In this document: positions 1 through 6,614 of the stretch, one piece after another
How positions within the stretch are numbered: position 1 is the stretch's first letter
Layout of the letters: every line of letters begins with the position of its first letter
Source of the DNA: Firmicutes bacterium UBA1768
GTDB lineage: Bacteria > Bacillota > Clostridia > Peptostreptococcales > Anaerovoracaceae
Length of the DNA: 10,798 nucleotides
Direction: 5' to 3'
Assembly (NCBI GenBank): GCA_002315335.1
Contig: DCGW01000080.1
Coordinates: forward strand, 9,088-19,885
The notes under the pieces: model-generated
Databases searched by the model: none
Seen by the model: only the letters and a program-made list of their open reading frames with translations
What the model was told of the DNA's origin: nothing
Made by a program: the position numbers and the translations under genes

Positions 1-42
1 GGAAGAGTTGTAGTTTACGGTTAGTGAAAAGAGGAGACAACA

Positions 43-1452
43 GTGGAAAACTATCAGGAGATATTAAAAGGCTATAGAGAAGAAATGATAGAGACTCTAA
101 GCGAGCTGATTGGCATTAGGTCTGTGGTGGAAGCTTCCGCGGGCGAAGGCAAGCCCTTTGGCGAAGGCGTTGACAAGGTGTACAGACTGATGCTTAAAAA
201 GTGCGAGGACATGGGTTTCAAAACCCTCGACGTGAAGGGCTATTCCGGCCACGCGGAAATGGGCGAAGGCGACGAGACTATGGGGATACTCGTCCACTTA
301 GATGTTGTGCCTGAGGGAGAAGGTTGGACAACCGATCCATACAAAGCAGAGCTAAAAGACGGCAAGCTTTATGGCAGGGGAACAAATGATGACAAGGGGC
401 CTGCTGTCGCGGCACTTTACGCAATGAGAGCTGTTATGGAAAGCGGAGCACCTCTTAAAAAGAAGGTAAGACTTATCTTCGGACTCGACGAAGAGGCAGG
501 AGAATGGGAAGGAATTGAGCCATATATTGAAACAGTGGGTCTGCCTGACTTCGGGTTTACCCCAGATGCCGACTTTCCGCTTATTAACGCCGAAATGGGA
601 ATCATTGTATTTGACCTTGTAAAGAAGTTCAAGGCGCAGCCTAAGGGTGGACTTATGCTCAAGTCTATAAAGGGCGGAGCGGCCTATAACATGGTGCCGC
701 CTTCCTGCACAGCGGTAGTCAGTGCTGACAATTATTCCGCTATCAAGGAAAAGGCAGAAGCCTTTAAGACCGGGAAAGGTTACGATATTTCGACAAAGCC
801 GAGGGGGCGAAGCCTTGAAATTTCGGTTAAGGGACTGACAGCTCACGGAGCAAGACCTGAGAAGGGCATAAATGCTGTTTCCATAATGATGGAGTTTTTG
901 GGAGAACTGAGGTTTGAAAACGACGACATTAACGATTTTATAGAGTTTTACAATAAAAAAATAGGCTTCTGCCTTAATGGTGAAAAGATCGGGGCGCTGC
1001 TCCATGATGAAATCACCGGAGACCTTATCTGGAACACAGGGCTTATTTCCGCTGACGAAAAGGCGGGAAGCTTTACTATCAACGTGCGTTATCCGGTAAC
1101 GCTCACTGCTGCTGATGTATACGAGAAAATAGGACCACACCTGGATGAATACGGCTTTGGAGTTGTAAAAATCACAGATAAAGTGGGCTTATATGTACCA
1201 GAGGACGATAAGCTTGTCACAACCCTGATGGATATTTACAGAGAGCAGACCGGAGACTACGAATCAAAGCCTATTGCAATTGGAGGCGGTTCGTATGCGA
1301 GAGCGATGAACAATGGAGTTGCTTTCGGCATAAAATTCCCGGGAGAGGCAGCAACCGAGCACCAGAAGGACGAATTTATTGATATTGATAATATGATGAA
1401 GGGCGCAGCAATCTACGCGGATGCAATCTACAGACTTTGCTGCGAAGAGTAG
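43..1452 (+). CDS. pepV: PepV-like M20 family metallo-dipeptidase
   Basis: Predicted cytoplasmic zinc dipeptidase of the M20 (PepV/Sapep) group, which removes N-terminal residues from dipeptides and some tripeptides during peptide use. The 469-residue length matches the family (about 470). Visible motifs: HLDVVPEGEGW with likely metal ligands H85 and D87; GRGTNDDKGP with bridging D116/D117; LDEEAGE with catalytic base and ligand E150/E151; DADFP with D175/D177; AHGARPEKG with H268 in the lid domain; YNMVPP with N217; R350; GGGSYAR at 414-420; and TEH with H440, the last metal ligand. All expected catalytic positions are filled. The start is GTG at 43, supported by GAGGAG at 31-36 with a 6-base spacer. 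tsaE begins 4 bases after the stop, suggesting co-transcription, though a peptidase has no known role in t6A synthesis. There is no signal peptide. Family assignment is firm; exact substrate range is not visible. Confidence 0.93.
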   Translation: MENYQEILKGYREEMIETLSELIGIRSVVEASAGEGKPFGEGVDKVYRLMLKKCEDMGFKTLDVKGYSGHAEMGEGDETMGILVHLDVVPEGEGWTTDPYKAELKDGKLYGRGTNDDKGPAVAALYAMRAVMESGAPLKKKVRLIFGLDEEAGEWEGIEPYIETVGLPDFGFTPDADFPLINAEMGIIVFDLVKKFKAQPKGGLMLKSIKGGAAYNMVPPSCTAVVSADNYSAIKEKAEAFKTGKGYDISTKPRGRSLEISVKGLTAHGARPEKGINAVSIMMEFLGELRFENDDINDFIEFYNKKIGFCLNGEKIGALLHDEITGDLIWNTGLISADEKAGSFTINVRYPVTLTAADVYEKIGPHLDEYGFGVVKITDKVGLYVPEDDKLVTTLMDIYREQTGDYESKPIAIGGGSYARAMNNGVAFGIKFPGEAATEHQKDEFIDIDNMMKGAAIYADAIYRLCCEE

Positions 1453-1456
1453 TATT

Positions 1457-1891
1457 ATGAGCAAAAATGAATTTCTTACCACAAACCCCATAGAAACTGC
1501 AGCGGTTGCGGAAGACTTTGCAGGGTCTCTGAAGCCAGGGGATATAGTCTGCATGTACGGAGATTTGGGCGCCGGCAAGACTACCTTTTGTCAGGCTGCA
1601 TTGAAGGCGCTGGGTGTAGAGGAACAGGTAACAAGTCCGACCTTCACTATAATAAAGGAATATATGGGGAGAGCTTTGCCTGTTTACCACTTTGATGTGT
1701 ACAGAGTTCACAGCGAGGAGGACATGTTTGAAATCGGGTACGAGGACTATTTCTTCGGCAAGGGTGTGTGTTTTATCGAGTGGGCAGAGCTGATAGAGGA
1801 TTTACTGCCTGAAAAGGTGATAAGAGTGAGCCTCGGCTATACTGACGAGGAGGACGAAAGGAAGATAACTATTGAATATTCTGGCGATTGA
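1457..1891 (+). CDS. tsaE: TsaE, ATPase of the t6A37 tRNA modification system
   Basis: Small P-loop ATPase needed with TsaB and TsaD for threonylcarbamoyl-adenosine at position 37 of ANN-reading tRNAs. Taken as 144 residues from ATG 1457, which gives the usual family length of about 150 and a 4-base gap after pepV. An in-frame ATG at 1421 would add 12 unrelated residues and overlap pepV. Motifs: Walker A GDLGAGKTT (about residues 36-43, Lys41), TSPTF at 59-63 (switch region), HFDVYR near 78-83, and FIEWAEL near 106-112 with the conserved Glu-Trp. The Shine-Dalgarno before 1457 is weak (AAGAG-like within the end of pepV), consistent with translational coupling. The stop TGA lies inside tsaB: the two genes overlap by 20 bases. 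The product assignment is secure from motifs and from the tsaB/tsaD neighbours. Confidence 0.95.
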   Translation: MSKNEFLTTNPIETAAVAEDFAGSLKPGDIVCMYGDLGAGKTTFCQAALKALGVEEQVTSPTFTIIKEYMGRALPVYHFDVYRVHSEEDMFEIGYEDYFFGKGVCFIEWAELIEDLLPEKVIRVSLGYTDEEDERKITIEYSGD

Positions 1892-2576
1892 GACTACAGG
1901 ACCGGTGGCTTCCGCGGCGGTAATCGATGAGGACGGCTGTGTCTGTGAAGCGGTCGGTGAAGGAAGGCTGACTCACCTTGAGAAGCTTGTGCCAATAATA
2001 GATAAGGCGCTTGCCGACTGTGGAAAGAAGCTGAGCGACATTGAGGGAATTGCTGTTTCAAGAGGCCCGGGTTCCTTTACGGGAATACGAATAGGCGTCG
2101 CTACGGCGAAGGCTCTCGGGCAGGCTTTGGGGCTCCGTATTGCCGAGGTACCGTCGCTATATGCGGCCGCGCTCGGAGCGAATAAGTTTGAAGGAATAAT
2201 CTGCGTTGTTCTCGACGCAAGAAGGTCTCAGGTTTATGCAGCAGCATACAGCTGCGCTTTTGGAGAGCTTGAAGAAATCTTGCCTGAAGGAGCATATGAT
2301 GTGCCGCAAGTAACCGAGGCTGTTAAGGAAAAAGGTCCGGTATACTTTATCGGTGACGGGGTTTTCGTAAGGGAGATAAGGGAAGAACTTGAGAGAGAGG
2401 TTGGTGAACAGGCGTTTTTCGGACACGAAGAGCTCAGAGTTCAGCGAGCCGACTCGGTTGCGATAATAGGGAGCGAGATTTTTGAGGCCGGAGGAGCGGT
2501 TTCTTATGCGGAGGCAAGGCCTGAATACCTCAGGGTAAGTGAGGCTGAAAGAAAGGCTGGACTTAAGTCTTCGTAG
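1872..2576 (+). CDS. tsaB: TsaB, scaffold subunit of the t6A37 complex
   Basis: Inactive ASKHA-fold paralogue of TsaD that forms the TsaB-TsaD heterodimer and recruits TsaE for tRNA t6A37 synthesis. The 234-residue length is normal. The start is a TTG at 1872 giving MNILAIETTG, the typical TsaB N-terminus, with AAAGGAAG at 1857-1864 as ribosome site 7 bases upstream. Motifs: ETT near 7-9, RGPGSFTGIRIG at 64-75 (the family hallmark), LDARRSQVYAAAY at 114-126, and a C-terminal PEYLR. It lacks the metal-binding HxxxH found in TsaD, as expected for TsaB. The start is embedded in the end of tsaE, so translation is probably coupled. A non-ATG start plus overlap suggests low, stoichiometric expression; this last point is inference. 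Confidence 0.95.
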   Translation: MNILAIETTGPVASAAVIDEDGCVCEAVGEGRLTHLEKLVPIIDKALADCGKKLSDIEGIAVSRGPGSFTGIRIGVATAKALGQALGLRIAEVPSLYAAALGANKFEGIICVVLDARRSQVYAAAYSCAFGELEEILPEGAYDVPQVTEAVKEKGPVYFIGDGVFVREIREELEREVGEQAFFGHEELRVQRADSVAIIGSEIFEAGGAVSYAEARPEYLRVSEAERKAGLKSS

Positions 2577-2601
2577 AAAAAGATTTTTATGGGGGTATGT
2601 T

Positions 2602-3042
2602 GTGTTAATAGTGAGAAGAATGGAAAGAGCCGACATTCCGAGAGTTTGTGAGATAGAAGCTCTGTGCTTTCCCGATCCATGGTCGGAGGAGTCGTTTGAG
2701 TCAGAGCTTTCGGGCCTAAACCCTGCGGTTTATGTTGTTGCGGAAGAGGACGGCTGCGTTATAGGGCATATGGGAATGTGGCATATTTTGGATGAGGGAC
2801 ATATTACCAATGTGGCTGTTGCACCTGAAGCAAGGCGGCAGGGAGCCGGCAGGGCTCTCGTTGAAGAGTCCTTGAGACTTGGTCTTGAGAACGGGCTTAA
2901 GGCGTTTACCCTTGAGGTAAGAGTTTCAAACGAGGCTGCGCTGGCCTTATATGAGTCCTTCGGGTTTACCCGTGCAGGGGTAAGAAAACGCTATTATGGG
3001 GATGGAGAAGACGCACTGATAATGTGGGCTTACAAGGAGTAA
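2602..3042 (+). CDS. rimI: RimI-like ribosomal protein N-acetyltransferase (GNAT)
   Basis: GNAT-family acetyltransferase of the RimI type, which acetylates the N-terminal alanine of ribosomal protein S18 (bS18) in E. coli and is often encoded between tsaB and tsaD. Start chosen at GTG 2602 (146 residues, beginning MLIVRRMERADIP), preceded by GGGGGT at 2591-2596; this matches family length and N-terminus. In-frame alternatives are GTG 2539, which would overlap tsaB with a basic non-family leader, GTG 2611 and ATG 2620. Motifs: acetyl-CoA pyrophosphate loop ARRQGAGRAL near 77-86; LEVRVSN with Glu105, the likely general base; and ALYESFGF with Tyr117, the likely general acid, followed by RKRYYGDGEDALIM. 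The gap to tsaB is 25 bases and to tsaD 3 bases. Some bacterial RimI proteins acetylate other N-termini, so the exact target is inferred. Confidence 0.92.
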   Translation: MLIVRRMERADIPRVCEIEALCFPDPWSEESFESELSGLNPAVYVVAEEDGCVIGHMGMWHILDEGHITNVAVAPEARRQGAGRALVEESLRLGLENGLKAFTLEVRVSNEAALALYESFGFTRAGVRKRYYGDGEDALIMWAYKE

Positions 3043-3045
3043 TTT

Positions 3046-4065
3046 ATGAAAGATCATATAGTTTGTCTGGCAATTGAGTCAAGCTGCGATGAGACCTCTG
3101 CTGCTGTTGTGGTTGACGGCAGAAGGGTTTTATCAAACATAATCAGCACCCAGATAGACATTCACAAGGCATATGGCGGTGTTGTGCCTGAAATAGCTTC
3201 AAGGCACCACCTTAACAATATAAATCCGGTGATTGACGAAGCTCTTGATTCTGCCGGAATAGGTTTTAAGGACCTCGATTTTATCTGCGTTACCAACAGG
3301 CCGGGGCTGATTGGGGCTCTTCTGATTGGAACTGCATCGGCAAAGGCGTTAGCTTACGCGCTGAATATTCCTCTTATTGGGGTGCATCACATCAGAGGCC
3401 ATATCTGTGCAAACTATATTGCACATCCTGAGCTTGAGCCGCCGTTTACAGCGCTGGTCGTTTCGGGAGGACATTCAACCTTAGCAGATGTCAGGGGCTA
3501 TACGGACTACGAAATCGTTGGGCAGACCAGAGATGATGCTGCCGGGGAGGCCTTCGACAAGGTTGCAAGGGTTTTAGGGCTCGGTTATCCGGGAGGCCCG
3601 CTTCTGGACAAGCTTGCCAGGGAAGGAAATCCGGAGGCTATACCCTTTAAAAGAGTTTACCTCGAAAAGGACAGCTATGACTTCAGCTTCAGCGGAACTA
3701 AGACGGGCGTTTTAAACTATCTGAACTCTAAGAGGCAGAAAAATGAAGCTGTCAATTCAGCTGATGTGGCCGCAAGCTTTCAGGCTGCTGTTGTAGAGGT
3801 GTTAGTGACAAAGGCTGTAAGGCTGGCAAAGGACAGGGGCAGGGACAAGCTTGTTCTGGCAGGAGGAGTTGCAGCAAATTCATGCCTCAGAGAAAGCTTA
3901 GCTAAAGCCTGTGAGAAGGCTGGTATTAAGCTCTTTGCGCCGCCACCGGTTCTTTGTACGGATAACGGTGCAATGATAGGCTGCGCTGGCTATTATGAAT
4001 ACATGGCGGGAGCTAAGGACGAAAAGATGAACCTGGACGCTTTTGCCAATGCGCCGCTTGAATAG
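3046..4065 (+). CDS. tsaD: TsaD, tRNA N6-threonylcarbamoyltransferase catalytic subunit
   Basis: Catalytic ASKHA-fold enzyme that transfers the threonylcarbamoyl group from TC-AMP to A37 of ANN-reading tRNAs, acting with TsaB and TsaE. The 339 residues match the family (about 337-345). Motifs: [11 protein letters not shown] at 10-20; [12 protein letters not shown] at 44-55; metal-binding HIRGH with H115 and H119; SGGHS at 140-144; [17 protein letters not shown] at 159-175; [10 protein letters not shown] at 273-282; and CTDNGAM with D306, the third metal ligand. The ATG start at 3046 has AAGGAG at 3034-3039, which also forms the end of rimI. One client tRNA, tRNA-Asn, is encoded 121 bases downstream. 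I see no convincing intrinsic terminator between the tsaD stop and the tRNA promoter, only a weak imperfect inverted repeat at 4066-4080. Confidence 0.97.
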   Translation: MKDHIVCLAIESSCDETSAAVVVDGRRVLSNIISTQIDIHKAYGGVVPEIASRHHLNNINPVIDEALDSAGIGFKDLDFICVTNRPGLIGALLIGTASAKALAYALNIPLIGVHHIRGHICANYIAHPELEPPFTALVVSGGHSTLADVRGYTDYEIVGQTRDDAAGEAFDKVARVLGLGYPGGPLLDKLAREGNPEAIPFKRVYLEKDSYDFSFSGTKTGVLNYLNSKRQKNEAVNSADVAASFQAAVVEVLVTKAVRLAKDRGRDKLVLAGGVAANSCLRESLAKACEKAGIKLFAPPPVLCTDNGAMIGCAGYYEYMAGAKDEKMNLDAFANAPLE

Positions 4066-4146
4066 AAGGCATAATGCTTTGCAAATCCTTTGTTCCTGGT
4101 CTTTTTAGAAACTTGTGAAAATTGCCCGGACAGATTAAAATTTTGC

Positions 4147-4175
4147 TTGACATTAGTCTTAAGGTAGCTTATAAT
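4147..4175 (+). promoter_or_regulatory. Consensus sigma-A promoter of the tRNA-Asn / T-box / aspS-gatCAB unit
   Basis: TTGACA at 4147-4152 and TATAAT at 4170-4175 are both perfect matches to the housekeeping consensus, separated by the optimal 17 bases. Transcription would start near 4182, about five bases before the mature tRNA-Asn. No second promoter of similar quality is visible between the tRNA and aspS, so this is the best candidate for driving both the tRNA and the T-box-controlled operon. Confidence 0.9.
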
Positions 4176-4186
4176 ATCGCTGTTGT

Positions 4187-4261
<75 letters not shown>

Positions 4262-4484
4262 TTTTTTATTTATCGAAAGAGACCCGGCTTTTGTGGAAAA
4301 CCTGGTAGGGAGTATGTGCCACGGACTGAAAGCACATTCAGGTGAGTAGTAAGTGCGGTAACACTCGTTCGGTTAGAGTTCATATCAGTTTAGAGTGGGC
4401 ATCGCCAATAGGCGTACCAAGTCGGGTGGCACCACGGGTTAAAAAGTTAAACTCGTCCTGAGATTTATTTCTCAGGGCTTTTTT
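4262..4484 (+). promoter_or_regulatory. T-box riboswitch leader of aspS-gatCAB
   Basis: Transcriptional T-box leader. The diagnostic element is the T-box motif around 4419-4439 (GGGTGGCACCACGGG core). The antiterminator pairs CGGG (4423-4426) with CCTG (4457-4460), and ACGGGTT (4434-4440) with AACTCGT (4450-4456), leaving the seven-base bulge 4427-4433. Bulge bases TGGC (4427-4430) complement the GCCA 3' end of the tRNA-Asn just upstream. The alternative terminator is at 4455-4484. A small hairpin CGCC/GGCG (4403-4414) sits in the stem III position. The upstream part is atypical: a hairpin at 4282-4306 (TTTT/AAAA plus a GC-rich base) and a perfect 6 bp hairpin ATGTGC/GCACAT (4314-4319, 4332-4337) with a 12-base loop. 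I could not assign a canonical Stem I or a specifier codon with confidence. Uncharged tRNA should favour read-through into aspS. Confidence 0.9.
4455..4484 (+). terminator. Intrinsic terminator of the T-box leader
   Basis: GTCCTGAG (4455-4462) pairs with CTCAGGGC (4471-4478) across an eight-base AT-rich loop, followed by six T residues (4479-4484). Its 5' strand overlaps the 3' strand of the antiterminator (4450-4460), so the two structures are mutually exclusive, as in known T-box attenuators. Confidence 0.92.
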
Positions 4485-4488
4485 AATA

Positions 4489-4550
4489 GCAAAAGCCTGA
4501 AAAACAAGGAAAACAGCACTTTGCTTAGCCCCATTGCTTCAGGCATTTGC
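4489..4550 (+). other. Unexplained long stem-loop between T-box terminator and aspS
   Basis: GCAAAAGCCTGAA (4489-4501) and TTCAGGCATTTGC (4538-4550) are inverted repeats: 12 of 13 positions pair, with one central A-A mismatch. They enclose a 36-base loop. The right arm ends 12 bases before the aspS ribosome site (AGGAGGT, 4563-4569), and no T-tract follows, so it is not an intrinsic terminator. It would sit in the 5' untranslated region only of transcripts that read through the T-box. A role in stabilising or processing the read-through mRNA is possible but is inference. Confidence 0.6.
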
Positions 4551-4574
4551 AGTTCAGAATACAGGAGGTACAAG

Positions 4575-6302
4575 ATGTACAGAACATGTTATTGCAACGA
4601 TATCAGAGAAGAGAATATCGGCCAGGAAGTCCAGCTTGCAGGTTGGGTTGACACAATCAGAGACCACGGAGGCGTAATTTTCGTTGATATCAGAGACTAC
4701 ACAGGCGTTACACAGACAGTTGTTCACGACGAGTCAATGCTCGAGGGAGTGAGCAGAGAAGCGGTTATTACCGTAACAGGCAAGGTTGCAAAGAGAGACG
4801 AAGAAACAATCAACAAAAAAATCGCTACTGGTTTAGTTGAATTAGTTGTTGAAAAGCTGGAAGTTTTAGGCAAGTGCAACTCAATGCTTCCATTCGACGT
4901 AAATGATAAGAAGGTAAAGGAGGATATCAGACTCAAGTACAGATTCCTCGACCTCAGAAGCAAGAAGCTTCACAACAACATCGTATTAAGATCAAATATT
5001 ATCAGCAGAATGAGAAGAAATATGGAGGAGAGAGGCTTCCTCGAAATCCAGACTCCTATTCTCACAGCATCTTCTCCTGAAGGCGCAAGAGACTTCCTCG
5101 TTCCGAGCAGAAAGTATTCAGGCAGATTTTATGCTCTTCCACAGGCGCCGCAGCAGTTTAAGCAGCTCCTTATGGTAAGCTCATTTGACAAATATTTCCA
5201 GATTGCTCCTTGCTTCAGAGACGAAGATGCGAGACAGGACCGTTCACCGGGCGAATTCTACCAGTTAGACTTTGAAATGGCATTTGCAACTCAGGAAGAC
5301 GTTCTCAAGATCTGCGAAGAAGTAATCAGCGATGTTTTCAAGGCATTTACCGACAAGAAGGTAAGCGAGGCTCCGTTTAAGAGATTTACTTATGCAGAAG
5401 CAATGATGAAATATGGTTCAGACAAGCCGGACCTCAGAAATCCGCTTGAAATCTGCGACCTGACAGACTTTTTCTCAAGAGTAGACTTCCCTCTCTTCAA
5501 GGGCAAGCCGGTCAGAGGTATTGTTGCTAACTGCCAGGGCATGTCAAAGAGATTTTTCGAGCGTTCACTCAAGTTTGCGACATCAATCGGCATGAAGGGT
5601 CTCGGCTACCTCACATTAAACGAAGGCAATTTTAAGGGTCCTATCGACAAGTTCTTATCACCTGAACAGAAGACAGAGGTAATTGACCTTACAGGAATGA
5701 AGGAAGGCGATACACTCTTCTTCATCTGCGACAACAAGACAGTAGTAAACCGACTCGCCGGTCAGATCAGAAACTGGCTGGGAGAAAATCTTGAAATAAT
5801 CGACAACACAAGTTTCGAGTTCTGCTTCGTTGTTGATTTCCCGATGTACGAAATCGACGAAAGCAGCGGAGATGTTGTATTTACACACAATCCGTTCTCA
5901 ATGCCACAGGGCGGCCTCAAGGCTTTAGAGGAAAAGGATCCAACAGAAATTCTCGCATATCAGTACGACCTGGTTTGCAACGGCATAGAATTAGCTTCAG
6001 GTGCTGTCAGAAACCACAGCCCGGAGGTAATGAGAAAGGCGTTCTCTATTGCAGGCTACAGCGAAGAGGAAGTGGAAAAGAGATTCGGAGCACTTTACAA
6101 CGCATTCCAGTACGGAGCACCACCTCATGCAGGCATGGCTCCTGGAATCGACAGAATAGTAATGCTGCTTGCAGATGCTGAGTCAATCAGAGAGGTTATC
6201 GCATTCCCGCTCAACGGAAACGCTCAGGACCTCATGCTTGGTGCACCGAGCGAGGTAACAGAACAGCAGCTCCTCGAAGCAAACATCTCAATTCGTGAGT
6301 AA
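4575..6302 (+). CDS. aspS: Aspartyl-tRNA synthetase, bacterial type, probably non-discriminating
   Basis: Class II synthetase that charges Asp onto tRNA-Asp and, if non-discriminating, also tRNA-Asn. 575 residues from ATG 4575, chosen for AGGAGGT at 4563-4569; the in-frame upstream TTG at 4521 would translate through the leader stem-loop. Domains: N-terminal OB-fold anticodon domain (about 1-105, LAGWVDTIRDHGG at 21-33); motif 1 near 154-180 (EIQTPILTASSPEGARDF); motif 2 FRDEDARQDRSPGEF at 214-228 with R215; a bacterial insertion domain (about 290-410); and motif 3 with GIDR at 524-527. His31 sits where E. coli AspRS has Leu30; as I recall, His here goes with tRNA-Asn acceptance in Pseudomonas aeruginosa AspRS. 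Linkage to tRNA-Asn and gatCAB also points to Asp-tRNA-Asn formation. The two-step role is inference; AspRS identity is certain. Confidence 0.97.
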   Translation: MYRTCYCNDIREENIGQEVQLAGWVDTIRDHGGVIFVDIRDYTGVTQTVVHDESMLEGVSREAVITVTGKVAKRDEETINKKIATGLVELVVEKLEVLGKCNSMLPFDVNDKKVKEDIRLKYRFLDLRSKKLHNNIVLRSNIISRMRRNMEERGFLEIQTPILTASSPEGARDFLVPSRKYSGRFYALPQAPQQFKQLLMVSSFDKYFQIAPCFRDEDARQDRSPGEFYQLDFEMAFATQEDVLKICEEVISDVFKAFTDKKVSEAPFKRFTYAEAMMKYGSDKPDLRNPLEICDLTDFFSRVDFPLFKGKPVRGIVANCQGMSKRFFERSLKFATSIGMKGLGYLTLNEGNFKGPIDKFLSPEQKTEVIDLTGMKEGDTLFFICDNKTVVNRLAGQIRNWLGENLEIIDNTSFEFCFVVDFPMYEIDESSGDVVFTHNPFSMPQGGLKALEEKDPTEILAYQYDLVCNGIELASGAVRNHSPEVMRKAFSIAGYSEEEVEKRFGALYNAFQYGAPPHAGMAPGIDRIVMLLADAESIREVIAFPLNGNAQDLMLGAPSEVTEQQLLEANISIRE

Positions 6303-6321
6303 TAAAGAAGGTGTGAGTATA

Positions 6322-6603
6322 ATGACAAGAGAAGAATTAAAAGGCCTTGAACAGCTTAACGAATTTGCGTTTAAAGCTGACGAGGCAGAAAAAATGCTGG
6401 AAATTTTTGGAAATATGAAGGGCGAGGAAGCCGTAATGGACAGCTTCGACCTCAGCAATACAGATATTATGGTTCACGTTATGCCTATGACAAATATCTT
6501 CAGAGAAGATGTCAGACAGCAGCCATTTGCCAGAGAGGACCTGCTTAAGGGTGCTCCGGAACATACTGACGACAGCTGGCAGGTTCCGAGACTGGTTAAG
6601 TAA
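6322..6603 (+). CDS. gatC: GatC subunit of Asp-tRNA(Asn)/Glu-tRNA(Gln) amidotransferase
   Basis: Small subunit that wraps GatA and GatB together in the amidotransferase. 93 residues from ATG 6322, with AAGGTG at 6308-6313 as ribosome site; family length is about 95. An in-frame GTG at 6295 would overlap the aspS stop and add nine residues, and is less likely. The N-terminal helical region (LEQLNEFAFKADEAEKM) and the C-terminal block FREDVRQQPFAREDLL followed by GAPEHTDDSWQVPRLVK are typical of GatC, where the C-terminal VP.LV segment packs on GatB and the middle on GatA. It is intact despite the unusual GatA next to it, arguing that the complex still assembles. The gap to gatA is 11 bases. 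Confidence 0.9.
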   Translation: MTREELKGLEQLNEFAFKADEAEKMLEIFGNMKGEEAVMDSFDLSNTDIMVHVMPMTNIFREDVRQQPFAREDLLKGAPEHTDDSWQVPRLVK

Positions 6604-6614
6604 AGGAGAATCCA

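Noticed and set aside
1..24. Possible C-terminal end of an upstream gene (one frame reads GRVVVYG then stop at 22-24; another reads EEL then stop at 11-13).
   Set aside because: Too few codons to choose a frame or call a product.
352..1140. A 262-codon open frame on the minus strand.
   Set aside because: It is antisense to pepV, whose protein matches a known family over its full length; the minus-strand product shows no recognisable motifs and lacks a credible ribosome site.
2539..2601. Extended N-terminus for RimI from GTG 2539.
   Set aside because: It would overlap the end of tsaB and add a 21-residue Arg/Lys-rich leader not seen in RimI; GTG 2602 has a good ribosome site and fits family length.
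4066..4080. Imperfect inverted repeat after the tsaD stop as a terminator.
   Set aside because: The arms leave almost no loop and no T-tract follows; any real stem would be only three or so pairs.
4262..4267. Run of six T directly after the tRNA CCA as a terminator of the tRNA transcript.
   Set aside because: The nearest hairpin (T arm) is separated from it by the acceptor strand, and the full tRNA fold is not a typical terminator stem.
4521..4574. Upstream in-frame start extending AspRS by 18 residues.
   Set aside because: The extension lies in the leader stem-loop, has no AspRS similarity, and ATG 4575 has an ideal AGGAGGT site.
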